Positions 39,604 to 50,839 of a stretch of DNA of 64,000 bases are shown one piece after another. The notes under the pieces are model-generated. The model searched no databases and was not told where the DNA came from. It worked only from the letters and a program-made list of their open reading frames with translations. Position 1 is the first letter of the stretch; each line of letters starts with the position of its first letter. Made by a program: the position numbers and the translations under genes. Origin of the DNA: Schistocephalus solidus (Eukaryota > Platyhelminthes > Cestoda > Diphyllobothriidea > Diphyllobothriidae); the NCBI GenBank assembly GCA_017591395.1, contig WEDG01003319.1, positions 1 through 64,000 on the forward strand. The letters are read 5' to 3'.

Positions 39604-40500
39604 TCACCAGGGTTGTCGGTTATTTTGGTTGCTGAAATTAAACCAGTGAGCAAGCAAATTTAATAAAAGAGTATTTAACTTACCTGGCGGCCGCTTACCT
39701 TGGGGCCTTCGTCGGGGTTGCAGTTGGAGCCTCATCTGCGAGATGACGAGGCGGTGATCTGTCCAACAATCAGCATCGCGGATCGCCTTGGTTACCAGCA
39801 CGTCCTGTCGATCTCGCCTCCGGACGAGAACATAGTCCAGCAGATGCCAGCGCCACGACCGAGGGTTGCATCCACGTGGCCTTCTCCCGCGTCGGAAGGC
39901 GGAAGAAGGTGTTGGTCAGCAGGAGACGGTGTCCCGCACACGTTTGCAGAAGAAGGAGGCCGTTATCGTTACAGCTACCGAGACCATGGGGACCCAGCAT
40001 TCCCTGCCAGGCAGCGTGGTCCGTCCCGACGCGGGCATTGAAGTCATCAAGGACAATTAACTTGTCCACCTTCGGCACAGTCGCCAGCAGGGCGTGCAGG
40101 TCCTCATAGAATTTGTCCTTCGCCACATCAGAGCTCGTCATTTGGGGGAGCGTAGGCGCTGAGGATGGTGGTGAACTGGTCTCCCCGAAGAGGCAGGCGG
40201 AGGCTCATCAGGTGATCACTGATACCCTGCGGCAGACAGGGCAGACGTCCCACGATGTCGTTCCGGATGGCAAAGGCAACACCAGCGTCGCGTCGCTCTG
40301 CCAGCCGCTCCAGAAGAAGGGTGTAGCCGGCACTCACCTACTCCAGCTGACCCTGCTCAGAGAATCGGGTCTCGCTGAGAGCAGCAATGTCCACCTTGTA
40401 GCGCGCCAGTTCTCGAGCAACTCCCGCTGTCCTCCGTTCCGGCTAGTTGCTCTAGGATTGTCTTTAAGGGAACGAACATTCCAGGCTGCTAGTGTGAGTG
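39604..40500 (-). pseudogene. RTE-I endonuclease
   Basis: Minus-strand blocks: [20 protein letters not shown] followed by an in-frame stop (near 40338), [81 protein letters not shown], a frameshift, then WTDHRLVISQMRLQLQPRRR. In the GDFN box glycine is aspartate (DDFN), leaving the catalytic aspartate in place but altering its neighbour. The frame continues uninterrupted through the intron-like segment. Confidence 0.86.
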
Positions 40501-40519
40501 GACTCACCTGCAAGCAGCC

Positions 40520-40690
40520 TGGAGGGTATGGCGCGGGGGATGTGGCCGGGGGATTATTGTTGTTTAAGTCTTATGGCCGCCTATTTTGTGATCTGCGAGC
40601 CGCGGCCGGCTGCAGAAGACGTGATAACCGGCATTTGTTTAGGGCACCTTTTCTAGCCCCTTCCTCTGCGATAGTTGGCGTTCTCGGAAA
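40520..40690 (-). other. RTE-I 5' UTR fragment
   Basis: The minus strand has AGAGGAAGGGGCTAGAAAAG, GTGCCCTAAACAAATGCCGG, CACGTCTTCTGCAGCCGGCC, and GAGTCCACTCACACTAGCAG before the endonuclease, as in RTE-G and RTE-J. The upstream hairpin side is degraded, so the copy may be slightly 5' truncated. Confidence 0.6.
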
Positions 40691-43420
40691 ATTTTCCGAA
40701 ATGACGTAATATTTCTTTTAATATTTCATTTCTTTCTTTAAATTGTTTAAAATCATTAATTTTTTCAAATATTTGGTCTTTTCATTGATGCCGGTTTTCG
40801 TAAATTTCGGCGCCTATCATGAGATTGGTCACGCAAGTAACCAGCAAAGATGGGCAGGACGGAGGAAGAAATTTCGTGTGATTTGCCCTACTGACTGAAA
40901 TTTGAAATGGATAGTTGGGTTGAAGTCCATCAGCCACTGCGGTATAACCGCGTAATATTCACAAGCTGCCAACAGGCAGTCAGTAGTAGGACTTATGAAA
41001 TTATTCACCATACTGGCAGCACAGATACTAACTAAGAGTCCAGGCACGCGTGCTTCACCGATATTCTGCCGCTGCGTGACGCAGCTGCTGCAGGTTGGGC
41101 TCACAGTGGTTCCTCCCAGCGTTCCCCGAGTGCTTTCTGTTAGGTACGATAATTTTTATATTCCATCGTTCTGGAATTTTTATTCCGATCGATTACTTTC
41201 TGAGAAGATTAAAAAGCTCCAATTTCAGAACTGGATTATCTCCCAACAAGTGCTTGAGGAACGCTGGGGGGACCCAGTAATGGGCCAAAATATGCACAAC
41301 TCTGTCGTGCACCGACAAAATAGCGGGTAACATGCATGTGTGTGCTTTTACCTAGTAAGTTTGCTGAAGGTATAATAAATCATGCAACGTATTTAGACTA
41401 TTGACCGTCTGTTTCAGTTTATGAATTTTACACGATTATCAAGCTGTAACTGGTGGATGTAGGCGCGAAGTTCCGTTTAAACTTTCGGGCTGAATCCATA
41501 AAGGATCATTTTGACTGCCATACTCCACCACTGCAATTAATTAATGTGGAGATTAAAAAAATTGAAGGAACAAGAAATATCCTGAAGCTCACACAAGCAG
41601 TGTCCTTGTGACGAACCCCTCTTTCTTGCTGGTCTAGGTTTGGGATATTGCTAGTGAAGGATGCCATAATAATCCGTACATTGGTGGTGGATTCTCCATT
41701 CTGACACAATCTGTCTATTTACCACTGCACCTCGGCCACAAATTCTGTTGAGAAAGCGTTGTGTGGTAAGAAGACGAAAAACTTCTGAACTCCTGCGCAA
41801 ATGTCACGGTAGGAAAGAAGCATCGCAGTGCGGCCTTCAGTCCTGAGAAGGACTGAGTATCCACTGCAGTTGGTAGTCACGACGGGCGGGGCGTCTTTTA
41901 GTTGGGAATTTTGACTTTCCATTCTTCGTCACTATAGACTCGCTCTCTTCCCCCTCTCTCATACACCATCAGCTTGTGCAGCCGGCTGGGACTGAGATGG
42001 GGCACAGTGACTTATGCAGCGTCTGCCTCCAGTTTATTCTGTCCTCGTACACGGCGTTTCAGAAGCAAGCACGTCAGTGTTTGATATCTCTTTTAGATTC
42101 GGCCTATCCCCTAAATGTGCATCTTGAACTACTATGGCGTCCTCTTTATGCTTAGCTCCTCAGCGTTGCAGTGCTTTTTAGGAGCAGAATTAGTGTCAAA
42201 CGGGTATTTTGCTGTCTAATTTTATTTAATAACGCCAAATACAAAAGACAGAAGTGAATTGCAAGCACACTGGAACATACACAGACTTCAGAGCATTGGT
42301 TGTTTGAATATATATCTAGCAGACGAACAACATGTTGTTCAGAGCCTCGATTGCAGCATCTATAGTGGCGAGGTTCGCGTGAACACTCAAAATCTTTTCG
42401 GGCCCGCGTGGTAGGACATTTGTCATCGGATGAAGTAATCAAAAACTAAATACGCGTGCCGCACACGACCAAGGACTAAGGTGGTTTCCTTCGGAACTAG
42501 CGTAAATTATCTGATGTGTGCAGATGAACTATTTGTTAAGCCTCTACCTAAACGCACCCTTATGTCTTGCTCTGTCCAGTTACTAGCGCATGTTTCAACG
42601 ATAAGCAGAAACAGTAATTACGTGCAAGTTTAGTGGCGTCCACCAATCGGATGGAAACGGAAATCGGCGGTCTTTCGCTGAATTCCAGGGAGAGTATGGT
42701 TAGGGTTAGGGCTTAAACACGGGGATAGACCTGCTTTCTGGAATTTGACGTGTCATAGGGGAACAATCAACTACACCTCCTGGTGCTCAAGTCAGGTAAT
42801 TTTCGCGCCTCCTTATGTCAGTAAAATATCTTTAAAGAGCACGCAACTACGAACAAATGATAAATTGAGTTTTTCCGGATGGATGTATCCTCGATTAGTA
42901 GATAAGAGACAGTGGGTTTCTAATATCTGAATAGAACGTGCGGCCGAGTGATTTAAATAAAAAACGGATTCTTACTCACTTTCGTACGACGAAATACGAG
43001 CTTTTTAGAAGAAATTTTTCAAAAAACACTCAAGGTACCAGGCGCATTGCACATTCCATGTACGGTAAACCAGTTGATATTATTGAAACAGAGATCGATC
43101 GACTAAGTTTCGTTTTGAACTCTTGTTTTAGCACCTAGTACTAGCGTCCTCTTAAACTGGGTACGTAATTTGGTGTAAACTTTGACGTAATTTTTGTTCC
43201 CTGTAGCCAAAAAGAGAAAGGCTTTACTTTTTCCATCTATTAGGCAGTGATGATCGGTAATAAACGATTCACTGATCGTACGTATGCAGGGGACTTGGCA
43301 TGGAACTGAGGTTTTATTGAAAAATTTATGTAACTACTGGACAACTTTAATCTGGTGATAGCTTGATTACTATCCCCTGCATTGTCTGAGAATTGGAAGG
43401 AAATTTCACCCATATAAATA
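40691..43420. other. unassigned 2.7-kb stretch
   Basis: No gene or known element recognised. A two-unit telomere-like word GGTTAGGGTTAGGG stands at 42699-42712. Frames up to 111 codons (40995-41330) have no motif I can name. Confidence 0.45.
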
Positions 43421-43424
43421 CAAA

Positions 43425-43505
43425 TTAAATATGACTGGTTGATGACGGCTGATGCTTCAGAAATGGCTATTTTAGTCTCCCTTGTCTTTGTCGGCATTGT
43501 TCATC
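43425..43505 (+). mobile_element. S1b: headless tRNA-SINE copy
   Basis: ATATGACTGGTTGATGACGG, CTTCAGAAATGGCTATTTTA, GTCTCCCTTGTC, GTCGGCATTGTTCAT. It matches the body of S1c 200 bp downstream but lacks the tRNA-like head, so it is a 5'-truncated copy. Confidence 0.6.
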
Positions 43506-43639
43506 TGCCTTTACTACTACTAGCCGCTGTGTGGCTGCTGGTGGTGCTTGAGAGTGAGCTCCAAGGAAGAACGGAACGAGTGAGTTCCGTTAACGATCGA
43601 TGAACGTTCATCAACGAATGCAGTCAAGATTCTTAATCT

Positions 43640-43830
43640 AAACATGCAAGACAACAAGCCCGTGGATCAATGGTTAGAGCGTTTGAATTCAATTCAACAG
43701 GTCGCGGGTTTCAGTCTCGGGTTGTGCACCACCTGTGGTTGTGTATGACTGGCTGATGACGGCCACTGTGTCAGAAATGGCCATTCTATTCTGCGTTGTC
43801 TTCGTCGGCATTGTTCATATAAATTTTACG
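43640..43830 (+). mobile_element. S1c: tRNA-derived SINE
   Basis: The head AGCCCGTGGATCAATGGTTA, GAGCGTTTGAATTC and GGTCGCGGGTTTCAGTCTC resembles A and B boxes. The body GTGTATGACTGGCTGATGAC, CAGAAATGGCCATTCTATTC, GTCGGCATTGTTCAT follows. Upstream AAGATTC...GACAACAAGCCCGTGG is also shared with S1a, so the repeat extends a little 5' of the tRNA head. Confidence 0.62.
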
Positions 43831-44114
43831 TTGCAAACCAAAAGACGCGCACATAAAGGTGCTCAGGAAGGGATGCTTGTTCGACTTAGCAAATGTACAA
43901 CGAACAGTGGGTCATAGGAGCATTGACAACCTACTTATTGTGGGGGACAGTGTTAGATGTCCGGTAAAAACAAAAAAACTGGCCCCAGTAATCAGTTGAG
44001 AAGGTTAGATGACCACAGGAATAAGAATTTTATTTGTTTAACGTTTCATATTCTCATTCGAACCTATCACCAGAAGAAACTGCAGATACGGGGGATAGAC
44101 GCAAAAGGGTGCAA
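43831..44114. other. unassigned sequence
   Basis: Nothing recognised between SINE S1c and PLE2. Confidence 0.4.
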
Positions 44115-45045
44115 TTCTTACAGGGTGCAGCAGCCATGTGACCATTCATTGTCATTGGTCGTGCGTGGTCTAATGATTACTTGCTCGCTCGCATCCGAGA
44201 GGATAATTGCCCCAAGAACATCCCTGTTGTTTTTTCGTAGCACAATCATGAATCGATAATTCGGTACAGTGATGATGTCACTGAAAGTGGTGTTCCTCTG
44301 CACCCCCCGCATGGCTTATTACTCTGCCCATGCAAACTCTCAGCGTCGAATATGGTGGGAGGGGTCTTACAGTTGTAAAGTTAGTGCGAGTCAGAGGAAG
44401 ATGACTCGAGCTACTCGCGACACGTGCCGTCACGAGAAGTTCAGCGTCGCCAAACTTGAAAGTGTAGTCGAATCCTATCAAATGCGTCACAGCCTGATAA
44501 CTAGCGTACTTTCCACTCTCTGCTGCTGCACGTTCGACCATCTATGCCAGGAGTAATCTCCCATGTTTCCCTGACTTTGTTGTCTTGTCTACAACTGTAA
44601 CAGCTCAGGTACACTATTCCAGTTTTTTCACCTTTTAGTAGGGGGTCTTTATGTCGCATAAATTGGCGCTTAATAGCTGCTTCTGGCCCACGCAGAAACC
44701 TAAAATCGAAGCGGTGCGAGCGGATGGTTGGCGGTGTTTGGGACGTATATAACTTACGCAAGCGCTTACCCAAATTGGTGCCGATGCGGTTTGCTCTCTC
44801 GTTTCGGTTGCGCACACATAAACTGACAAAGTGGCTTGTCTTTAGACCCACTTCGGCAGGTCTGAACGAAGCAAAAGAGCATCCATACGGAACCACGTCC
44901 GTAACTGATAAGTTGTTTCCTGTGGAACTCATTACTTGCGTAGTGTTTGTCACTCTCGTGCACAATTTCCTTTTCAGCCACCAGAAATTTCCTTGCAGAC
45001 TCGACATAGGGACACTCTCTGATCATCAGCACCTGATTCCGTTCG
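44115..45045 (-). pseudogene. PLE2: Penelope-like GIY-YIG endonuclease remnant
   Basis: The minus strand reads RFLRGPEAAIKRQFMRHKDP, LLKGEKTGIVYLSCYSC and NKVRETWEI (44501-45007), then HLIGFDYTFKFGDAELLVTA and VRPLPPYSTL (44278-44541). This is the Penelope pattern ..ATIRRQ.M..KD.L...E..G-VVY-I.C.C....YVGET followed by the FKFGDAE and LPPPYS blocks. The YVGETGR turn is worn to KVRETWE, and several stops occur. The RT part is absent: an RTE 3' tail begins at about 45050. Confidence 0.6.
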
Positions 45046-45049
45046 ATGA

Positions 45050-45731
45050 CCGACAGAGGACCGTCGAGTTCGATCCTGTATGCCGTGTGCTCCACAGTAT
45101 GGTGGCGCATGGACGGTGATTTGTGCCAAATTATGGTGAGAGCGGACTCTCGCTGCATCAATCTAACTCTCTGTTCCACTCCCTACATGGGCCCGGTATC
45201 AAGACAGAGGCAAGAAGACCGGAGATGGGAGAGGGTGCAGACACACGCACTGCAGTCCACCGCGAACAAAAATACAACAACAAAAGGGGGTGGCTCGGAT
45301 CCCAAGAGTGCGAAAGCATGACAGCCAAAATTAAGAAGAAGCCATTTCAGTATGACTGACAGACCGGGGGACCGAGTTATTCCGTTAGTTGACAGCCTTC
45401 CAGGCTATGGCTTGTAGCGCACCATGGTAGCTTCAAACACCTCAGCTTTTTTATAGTGAGCAAAATTTGTTGAGTCATCGACCTCACTCTCTGTTCCCAG
45501 TCACAAGCACCAGTCACTTTGAGAACCGATCAGTTATCTGATGCGGGACTGGGCGCAATTACCGACGGGGCTGGCTAACCCGTCTGCGCGCGCCACAGCA
45601 TGACCTGGTCCCATTAACACTCACACCAGGATTAAAAACAAGGGGTAAGAAGGAGCCATCGCCATCCAACTGCCAGTCCACCAGTCTATCACTCAACAAA
45701 CAACACCCACTAGGCTGATGGCGTGATACGT
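45050..45731 (-). repeat. RTE 3' tail (beta and alpha modules) next to LINE-E
   Basis: Beta (45050-45430) and alpha (45430-45731) modules in minus orientation: GTGCTCCACAGTATGGTGGC, AAGACAGAGGCAAGAAGACC, CATTTCAGTATGACTGACAG, TTATAGTGAGCAAA, ACCCGTCTGCGCGCGCCACA. No RT ORF is attached. The alpha module is cut at 45731 by the 3' end of LINE-E and I could not find it resuming beyond LINE-E. Confidence 0.72.
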
Positions 45732-45843
45732 TCCGTTCAGTTTTATTAAGGGAAATGTATGTGACACCTTTGAACTCCCTATTGATTTCAATGACATTGC
45801 AAATTTAAAAAAGGCCGACACATACCGGACGTTGGACAAAGGG

Positions 45844-46660
45844 TTATCTCCCCGCCACTCTACAGGGCATCGGACGAAACAATAATAAAATAATATTACT
45901 CAAAAATAGGGAGCAGTATGTTCGATAACGCGTAAATTGTGGATCTGAATAGGTTCCAAGAATTGTGTTAGTTTCTGATGTCGTGGTGGTAATATGGTTG
46001 TACTGGTCACATTTCCGCTTAAAGTTGTCAACGGATGGGGACATGATGATGTCCGCAAGCAGAGCGTTCTAGGCCTTCATCACTCTGTTAGAGAAGAAAC
46101 TTCTTGCGTCCAGTCTTGCGCCAGTCACACGTAGTTTGACAGGATGTACTCGCAAAGTAGTAGTAGTGGCTAGCTCAAAGAAGTCGCCAGATGCAAGGCA
46201 ACAATCCTGACCCCGTAGCATGCGAAAGGCTTGTATTAGGTCGCCGCCTAGCTGTCCATAGTCCAGAGGAAACAGATCATGATTGGACAATCGTGTCTCG
46301 TGAGGCAGGCAGCTTTGACCTCGAACAAGTTTGGTTGCACGTCTTTGGACCTTTTCAAGGGTGTTGTGGTCTTCGACAGACCCCGGTCTCCCGGCTTGTA
46401 TGGAAAATTACAATTGTGGTCACACGAACATCCCGAAGACCTTATAAAAGCCCTCTTTGTCGAACTTTGGAAACGCTCGCTTTATTAGATACAAGCTTGA
46501 CATGGCGGATTTCGCTACTTTTGAGCAATGGAACGATGGCTTCAGTGAGGGTGTGATCCATAATCCTAGATCTTTCTGAGCCTCTGCCTCTTGTAGCGGT
46601 GTGAAGTCCAGATAGTTAATTCTCTGGTGCCCGGAACTGGTTCTGCCGATTCGCAGAATA
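45844..46660 (-). pseudogene. LINE-E RT tail
   Basis: Contains FPKFDKEGFYKVFG-type sequence, LEKVQRRATKLVRGQSCLPH, LSNHDLFPLDYGQLGGDLIQ, FRMLRGQDCCLASGDFFELA, VHPVKLRVTGARLDARSFFS and NRVMKA followed by a stop (WN lost) and NALLADIIMSPSVDNFKRKC. This is the usual CR1-type C-terminus. Confidence 0.84.
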
Positions 46661-46680
46661 TTGCACTTGGTAGCATTGAG

Positions 46681-47406
46681 TTAGAGGAGCCAGTTGTGCA
46701 ACCATTCCTCGGGTCGATGCAAGTTCGCCTGTAAATTCACTTCATCAGCTTCGTTGTGGATAACATTCCAAAGCTTTATATCGTCAGAAAACATGGCGGT
46801 GTCACAGTCCAACCCAGCTACGAAGTCATCAATGTATATAAGGATGAGGATAGGACCAAGGACGGAGCCCTGAGGAACCCCGCTCTCAACCGCCACATCC
46901 GCCGATTGTTGATTGCCAAGACGGAAAATCTGAGATCGCCCATTCAAGAATTTCCTTCCACTTCAAAACCTGGCCCCTTACCCAATACAGTTGAGTTTGT
47001 ATTGGAGACGCTGGTGAGGCACGCTATCAAAGGCCGTCTTGAAGTCTATGTAGACTGCGTGCACCACATTTCCTTAACCGATCGCTCGGGTCCATCATTC
47101 CAGAAAGTAGAGCAAATTGATTAAACAGGACCTTCCTCTGTGGAATCCATGCTGCGCGTCAGAGAGAAGATTATGCCGCTCCAGAAACTGCATCACTTCA
47201 TGTTTGATGATTCGCTCCATAATCTTGCAACATATGGAGGTGAGACTTACCGGCTGGTAGTTATTTGCGGAAACCCGGCTGCCACTTTTATGTACCGTGA
47301 AAATCCACGCAGTCTTCCAATCGGGTGGCAATATGCCTGCAGCGAGGGAGGCTCGGAAGAGTAGACACGTAGGTTCTGCCAACTCTACGGCCAACTCCTT
47401 CGACAA
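46681..47406 (-). pseudogene. LINE-E reverse transcriptase, fingers and palm
   Basis: Minus-strand blocks: KELAVELAEPTCLLFRASLA, HKSGSRVSANNYQPVSLTSI (R of the usual NYRPVSLTS is Q), CCKIMERIIKHEVMQFLERH, QHGFHRGRSCLINLL, motif A VYIDFKTAFDSVPHQRL (about 47000-47060), RSQIFRLGNQQSADVAVESG, VPQGSVLGPILILIYIDDFV and FSDDIKLWNVI. The catalytic aspartates are present; the box reads FSDD. A frameshift separates fingers from palm. Confidence 0.86.
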
Positions 47407-47551
47407 CTTTGCCGGTATTACATAAGTATCTGGCGATATGGTTTCTTCCAGCTTCAGTAGCTACTTCAGATCAATAGGTTCTGTTATGACCATTGAGTCA
47501 ATTTTCAGTATCTCTTCCGCACTATAGTTATCAGCGGTTCGATTGGCTTCT

Positions 47552-48193
47552 CTAGTAAAAACCGACTGAAAAAAACTCATATAGATGCTCAGCCTTTTCC
47601 TCGTCCTTGCAAAATTCGACGCCATCATCCGTTTTTAATAAAGGGCTGGAAGCTTTATTTCGAGTGCACTGCCTAATGCAGTCGTAGAAGAGCTTCGGGT
47701 TTTCTGCTGTACGGTTCATCAAGTTACTCTCAATACTTAGGCGGTCTTTATAAACAAGGCCTTTTACCCTGTTCCTCTGCGTCTTGTACTTCGTCAGCAA
47801 TTTTACGGTCTTTTCCCTTAGGTAAGTTTGCCACAGCTTTCGCTTGCGGTTCACTTCACTCTTTAGTGTGGCCGTTAGCCACTGCGGTCTGTTGGTGACC
47901 TTTTTTGAATTATAGCAGTAGTTGGTGATAAGTCCCTGTAATGTGGCCTTAAATTCCAACCAATCCTCAAGAATACACCTGGTGAAGGTTTCATTCCAAT
48001 CTAAACGACGCACATCAATGTTCATTTGGATAAAATATCCACGCCATAGGTTGCGTTTGACTGTGATGCCTCGATCGGGGACAGAGAAGAGTGAATATTC
48101 CCACTGTAGGACTACGGGATCACTTTTGCCCAGTTGGGGTAGACAGTTCACAACATCTACGCTGTCAGGCACTTTTATCAATACAAGGTCCAA
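47552..48193 (-). pseudogene. LINE-E endonuclease end and linker
   Basis: A 213-codon stretch with LPQLGKSDPVVLQWEYSLFS (the SDH box reads SDP, losing the catalytic histidine), KRNLWRGYFIQMNIDVRRLD, RPQWLTATLKSEVNRKRKLW, TKYKTQRNRVKGLVYKDRLS and NPKLFYDCIRQCTRNKASS, ending with EKAEHLYEFFSVGFY. The loss of histidine in SDH would abolish endonuclease activity. Confidence 0.85.
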
Positions 48194-48760
48194 ACAATTA
48201 GCTTGTTGTCCCTCGCATATTCTGGGTTGGAGACAGGACGTGATGAGTCAGGAAGCGTTTTTGTATTGCTTCTAGGAGGTGGCGATCAAAGTTTAATTCG
48301 GAGCCTGGTGCCGAGCTCAGACTCCAATCGATATTCGGAGCGTTAAAGTCGCCCATAATTATGACTTCGGATTGACTAGCAAACGCTTCTAAATCATCTA
48401 TCAGACTGTCTGATTGCGGATTGTTTCTCTGTAGTCAGTAGACCGTTAGTATCTCAAGTGCTTGGGACCCCGGCGTTCTGATGGTGAGCCAGATGGCTTC
48501 AGTTTCGATCGCGAGCTTTTCCGTTTTTTCGGACACGAGCAGACCATATCTGACATAAGTCAGCACACCCCCACCATGACGTCCAACTCTATCCTTTCTG
48601 AATAACTGAAAACCGGGGAGAGCACCTTCATGATCGTCCACCTACACGGCCAGCCAAGTTTAAGTTATGGAAATGATATCCGGTGAAGTTTGGCACACTT
48701 TTGTCTTAATCTCATCTAATTTAGCGAGTTTGCTTTGGAAATTGGTATATATACATGTTA
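48190..48760 (-). pseudogene. LINE-E endonuclease
   Basis: Reads FQLFRKDRVGRHGGGVLTYV (RGGG-type box, here RHGGG), AIWLTIRTPGSQALEILTVY, then a stop, then DDLEAFASQSEVIIMGDFNA and PNIDWSL. The GDFNAP box with its aspartate is intact. The N-terminal part (SKLANLDEIKTKVCQTSPDI, about 48660-48750) is readable on the minus strand but stops split it. Confidence 0.8.
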
Positions 48761-48762
48761 GT

Positions 48763-49140
48763 TTATTTGTGTGTTGCAAGCCGGCTATGCCACCACCTTA
48801 GTCGTTTGCGGCAGCTGGACCGATATACGCACAGGATGTGTCCATATTCAAGAGGCTTTGCATATTGCCGCAAGAGAACTTGATTTCGTGTAGATTTTTG
48901 CATTGGATTATTTTCCCGACCGTGAGACTTTGTCAGAATGACGGGCATCATCCACAGAAGGGTTTTTTGTACTCGAACAATCACTCCGTTCCTTATTACC
49001 AGTCCCTTCTCACTCTGCTCTTTCAAGTTCTCCAATTCTGCTTTCAGCGCCCTCCATTACATTCTCTCCTGTACAGAGTATTCCGGTTGAAAAAATACCT
49101 GTGTTTGTGGTTAGATGACCACGTACAAGTTCACACATCG
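48763..49140 (-). pseudogene. LINE-E ORF1 C-terminal remnant
   Basis: The minus strand contains a FFQPEYSVQERM stretch (about 49060-49110) matching GVFFQPDYEPKER of LINE-B, then a coiled-coil-like ALKAELENLKEQSEKGLVI with RNGVIVRVQ. After that the stretch has no recognised domain. Stops split it. Confidence 0.55.
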
Positions 49141-49544
49141 AGTCTATGACGTTGAACGGTGGTGTCAGAAGACGGGCGACTACAAAGGCTATATTAACAC
49201 GCGATCCACAGTCGGGTCACGGGCACAAGGACCTTCCGCGCCATATTCCGTGCCGCGTCTTTGCCTGAGGAGAATAATTACAGGCACGGGGGTGGACAAA
49301 AACCGTTTTCATTTGCAATATCAGTGACTCAAATGGCTGTGTTAGCAATCAGCAACAGTGAGGGAATTGCAGCAATTACCGCCTCGGATTCCATCGAGGA
49401 AGCCATCGTCGCACTAAGTGCGAGCACCAGTGATGCGTAAGAGGGTTTTTACATTCCATAGATATGCAGTCAGATAGAAATGACATCTTATAAATATGGA
49501 CTCCTTGAGCATCCATTATCAGCACCTGTAATGCTCTCTGGTTC

Positions 49545-49670
49545 AGTTCACTTCAATTTTATGAAGTGAATGGTAGCTGAACGCCTTCGAACTCCCTATT
49601 GGTTAAAATAAGGTTGCACAAGAAAAACACCACTATATACAGAACGTTGGAACAAACGTAGATGATGGGC
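49545..49670 (-). mobile_element. 5'-truncated LINE-E-type 3' end (left arm)
   Basis: The minus strand reads CCAATAGGGAGTTCGAAGGC, GTTCAGCTACCATTCACTTC, ATAAAATTGAAGTGAACTG, the AATAGGG..TTC.AAGG plus terminal-repeat layout of the CR1-type 3' ends. The mirror copy is at 58385-58515. Confidence 0.7.
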
Positions 49671-49719
49671 CCGAGTGAAAATTCGAAACGTCAGGATGGG
49701 TTAGATTGAGAACTTTAAA

Positions 49720-50240
49720 TGGCAGGTGGTTAAATAGTGACGGTGACGCACAACTTGGTAGCCCCCCGTATTTCTGTTGCTTTCGATCAGATCAAAAATC
49801 TTCCTCCTCTAGTAGAGGCGGGGCGGTGGCTATTTAGTCAACAAGGATTGGTGCATTAACTATAAGTCCTCATTTTCGTACTCTGAAGATTTGATAGACG
49901 ATATCGCTGTCATATGCAAGCCCTGATTGTTAAATACGTTTAAGGGCATTATATTTGCTAGCATTTATATTCACCACGACCTGTGAAGGTGCACTTACCC
50001 GTTTTTTGACTTTCTTCCACAAAAACTTGCTTTATTGTCCTGCGAGCATCTTATTCTCTTATGTGGCGACTTTAATCGTTTGAATATAAGTCCATTTATG
50101 TTGCTGGGATTTGATGACCTTGTTTCCTTCAATAGTCACGCTGAGGCCCCTCTCGATCAAGTTTCGACCAAACAACCCAAGATTTCCTTGTTAAGAACAG
50201 AGCTCCATTGTCCGTTTCCAATCATTCTGTATTATTAGGC
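49720..50240 (+). pseudogene. LINE-F endonuclease (left copy)
   Basis: Across frames: LRTLNGRWLNSDGDAQLV near 49720, then GRGGGYLVNKDWCIN-like sequence at 49810-49860 (the RGGGVAILVN box), SFSYSEDLIDDIAVICKP to 49922, then a stop, and SCEHLILLCGDFNRLNISPF from 50038, the GDFN box with intact aspartate. These are APE-endonuclease boxes. Confidence 0.65.
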
Positions 50241-50839
50241 CTTCCAAAAATTTATTCCGCTTCTACGCGTGCGCTGCTACTCAAACCCGAAAGGAAACTT
50301 AAGGTTCGCGACACGTCCCCGGAAAACATTTGCCTTCTCCAGACTTGTATATCGTACACTATACCCGTCTTCCTCAGTCAATCCGATGTTGAGTCATGCT
50401 CCAGCTTCCTTACAATATTTTTTAATGATATTTTTCCATGTTTGTTCTCCTCTTGATACCGTATGGTCCGATCTGACAGAATGTCTTCTCCCTATCTAAA
50501 ATTTTTAAGACATAAAAAGAACTACTATAAAAGCTAGGCCTCCGGATGTTAACGTCTTAATAAAAAGTGAGATATCCAGACTAAATGATTTGTTTGTAAG
50601 GCATCGTTTTGCCTTTCTGTCCACACCTTCATTTCGGCTTTCCTCTACTGAACTCTGGAGGAATCTTAAGCATCTCACTGGCCGATGTGGTAAACTGGCA
50701 CATGTTGATGCTGATTTAGACTCTCTAAATGAACATTTTATCCATACTCCTACTGACTCCATTCCCCCCACAAACAGCCTTTCGCTTCTACCAAGTCTTT
50801 TTTTCTCCTGTGTCAGTGTCAACAGTGGAGAAACACCTG

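Larger units (their letters stand above)
35728..40690 (-). mobile_element. RTE-I: nearly complete RTE-like LINE with five zinc fingers
   Basis: Minus-strand order: 5' UTR fragment (40690-40520), endonuclease (40500-39770), intron-like segment (about 39690-39637), linker and RT (39607-37446), zinc-finger array (37420-36600), hairpin (36501-36481), alpha module (36480-36130), beta module (36130-35735). It ends at GACAGTTCGACCGTCG, the mirror of the RTE-G 3' end. It provides the canonical alpha-beta 3' UTR and the longest finger array here. Confidence 0.88.
45732..49150 (-). mobile_element. LINE-E: CR1/Jockey-like LINE
   Basis: Minus-strand order: end of ORF1 (49140-48763), endonuclease, linker, RT, tail, 3' UTR. 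The 3' end reads AATAGGGAGTTCAAAGGTGT, CACATACATTTCCCTTAATA, AAACTGAACGG. It differs from LINE-B and LINE-D in sequence but keeps the same architecture. The N-terminal part of ORF1 is missing. Confidence 0.85.

Noticed and set aside
40995..41330. 111-codon plus-strand frame
   Set aside because: No motif, no repeat partner in the window, and no supporting context.
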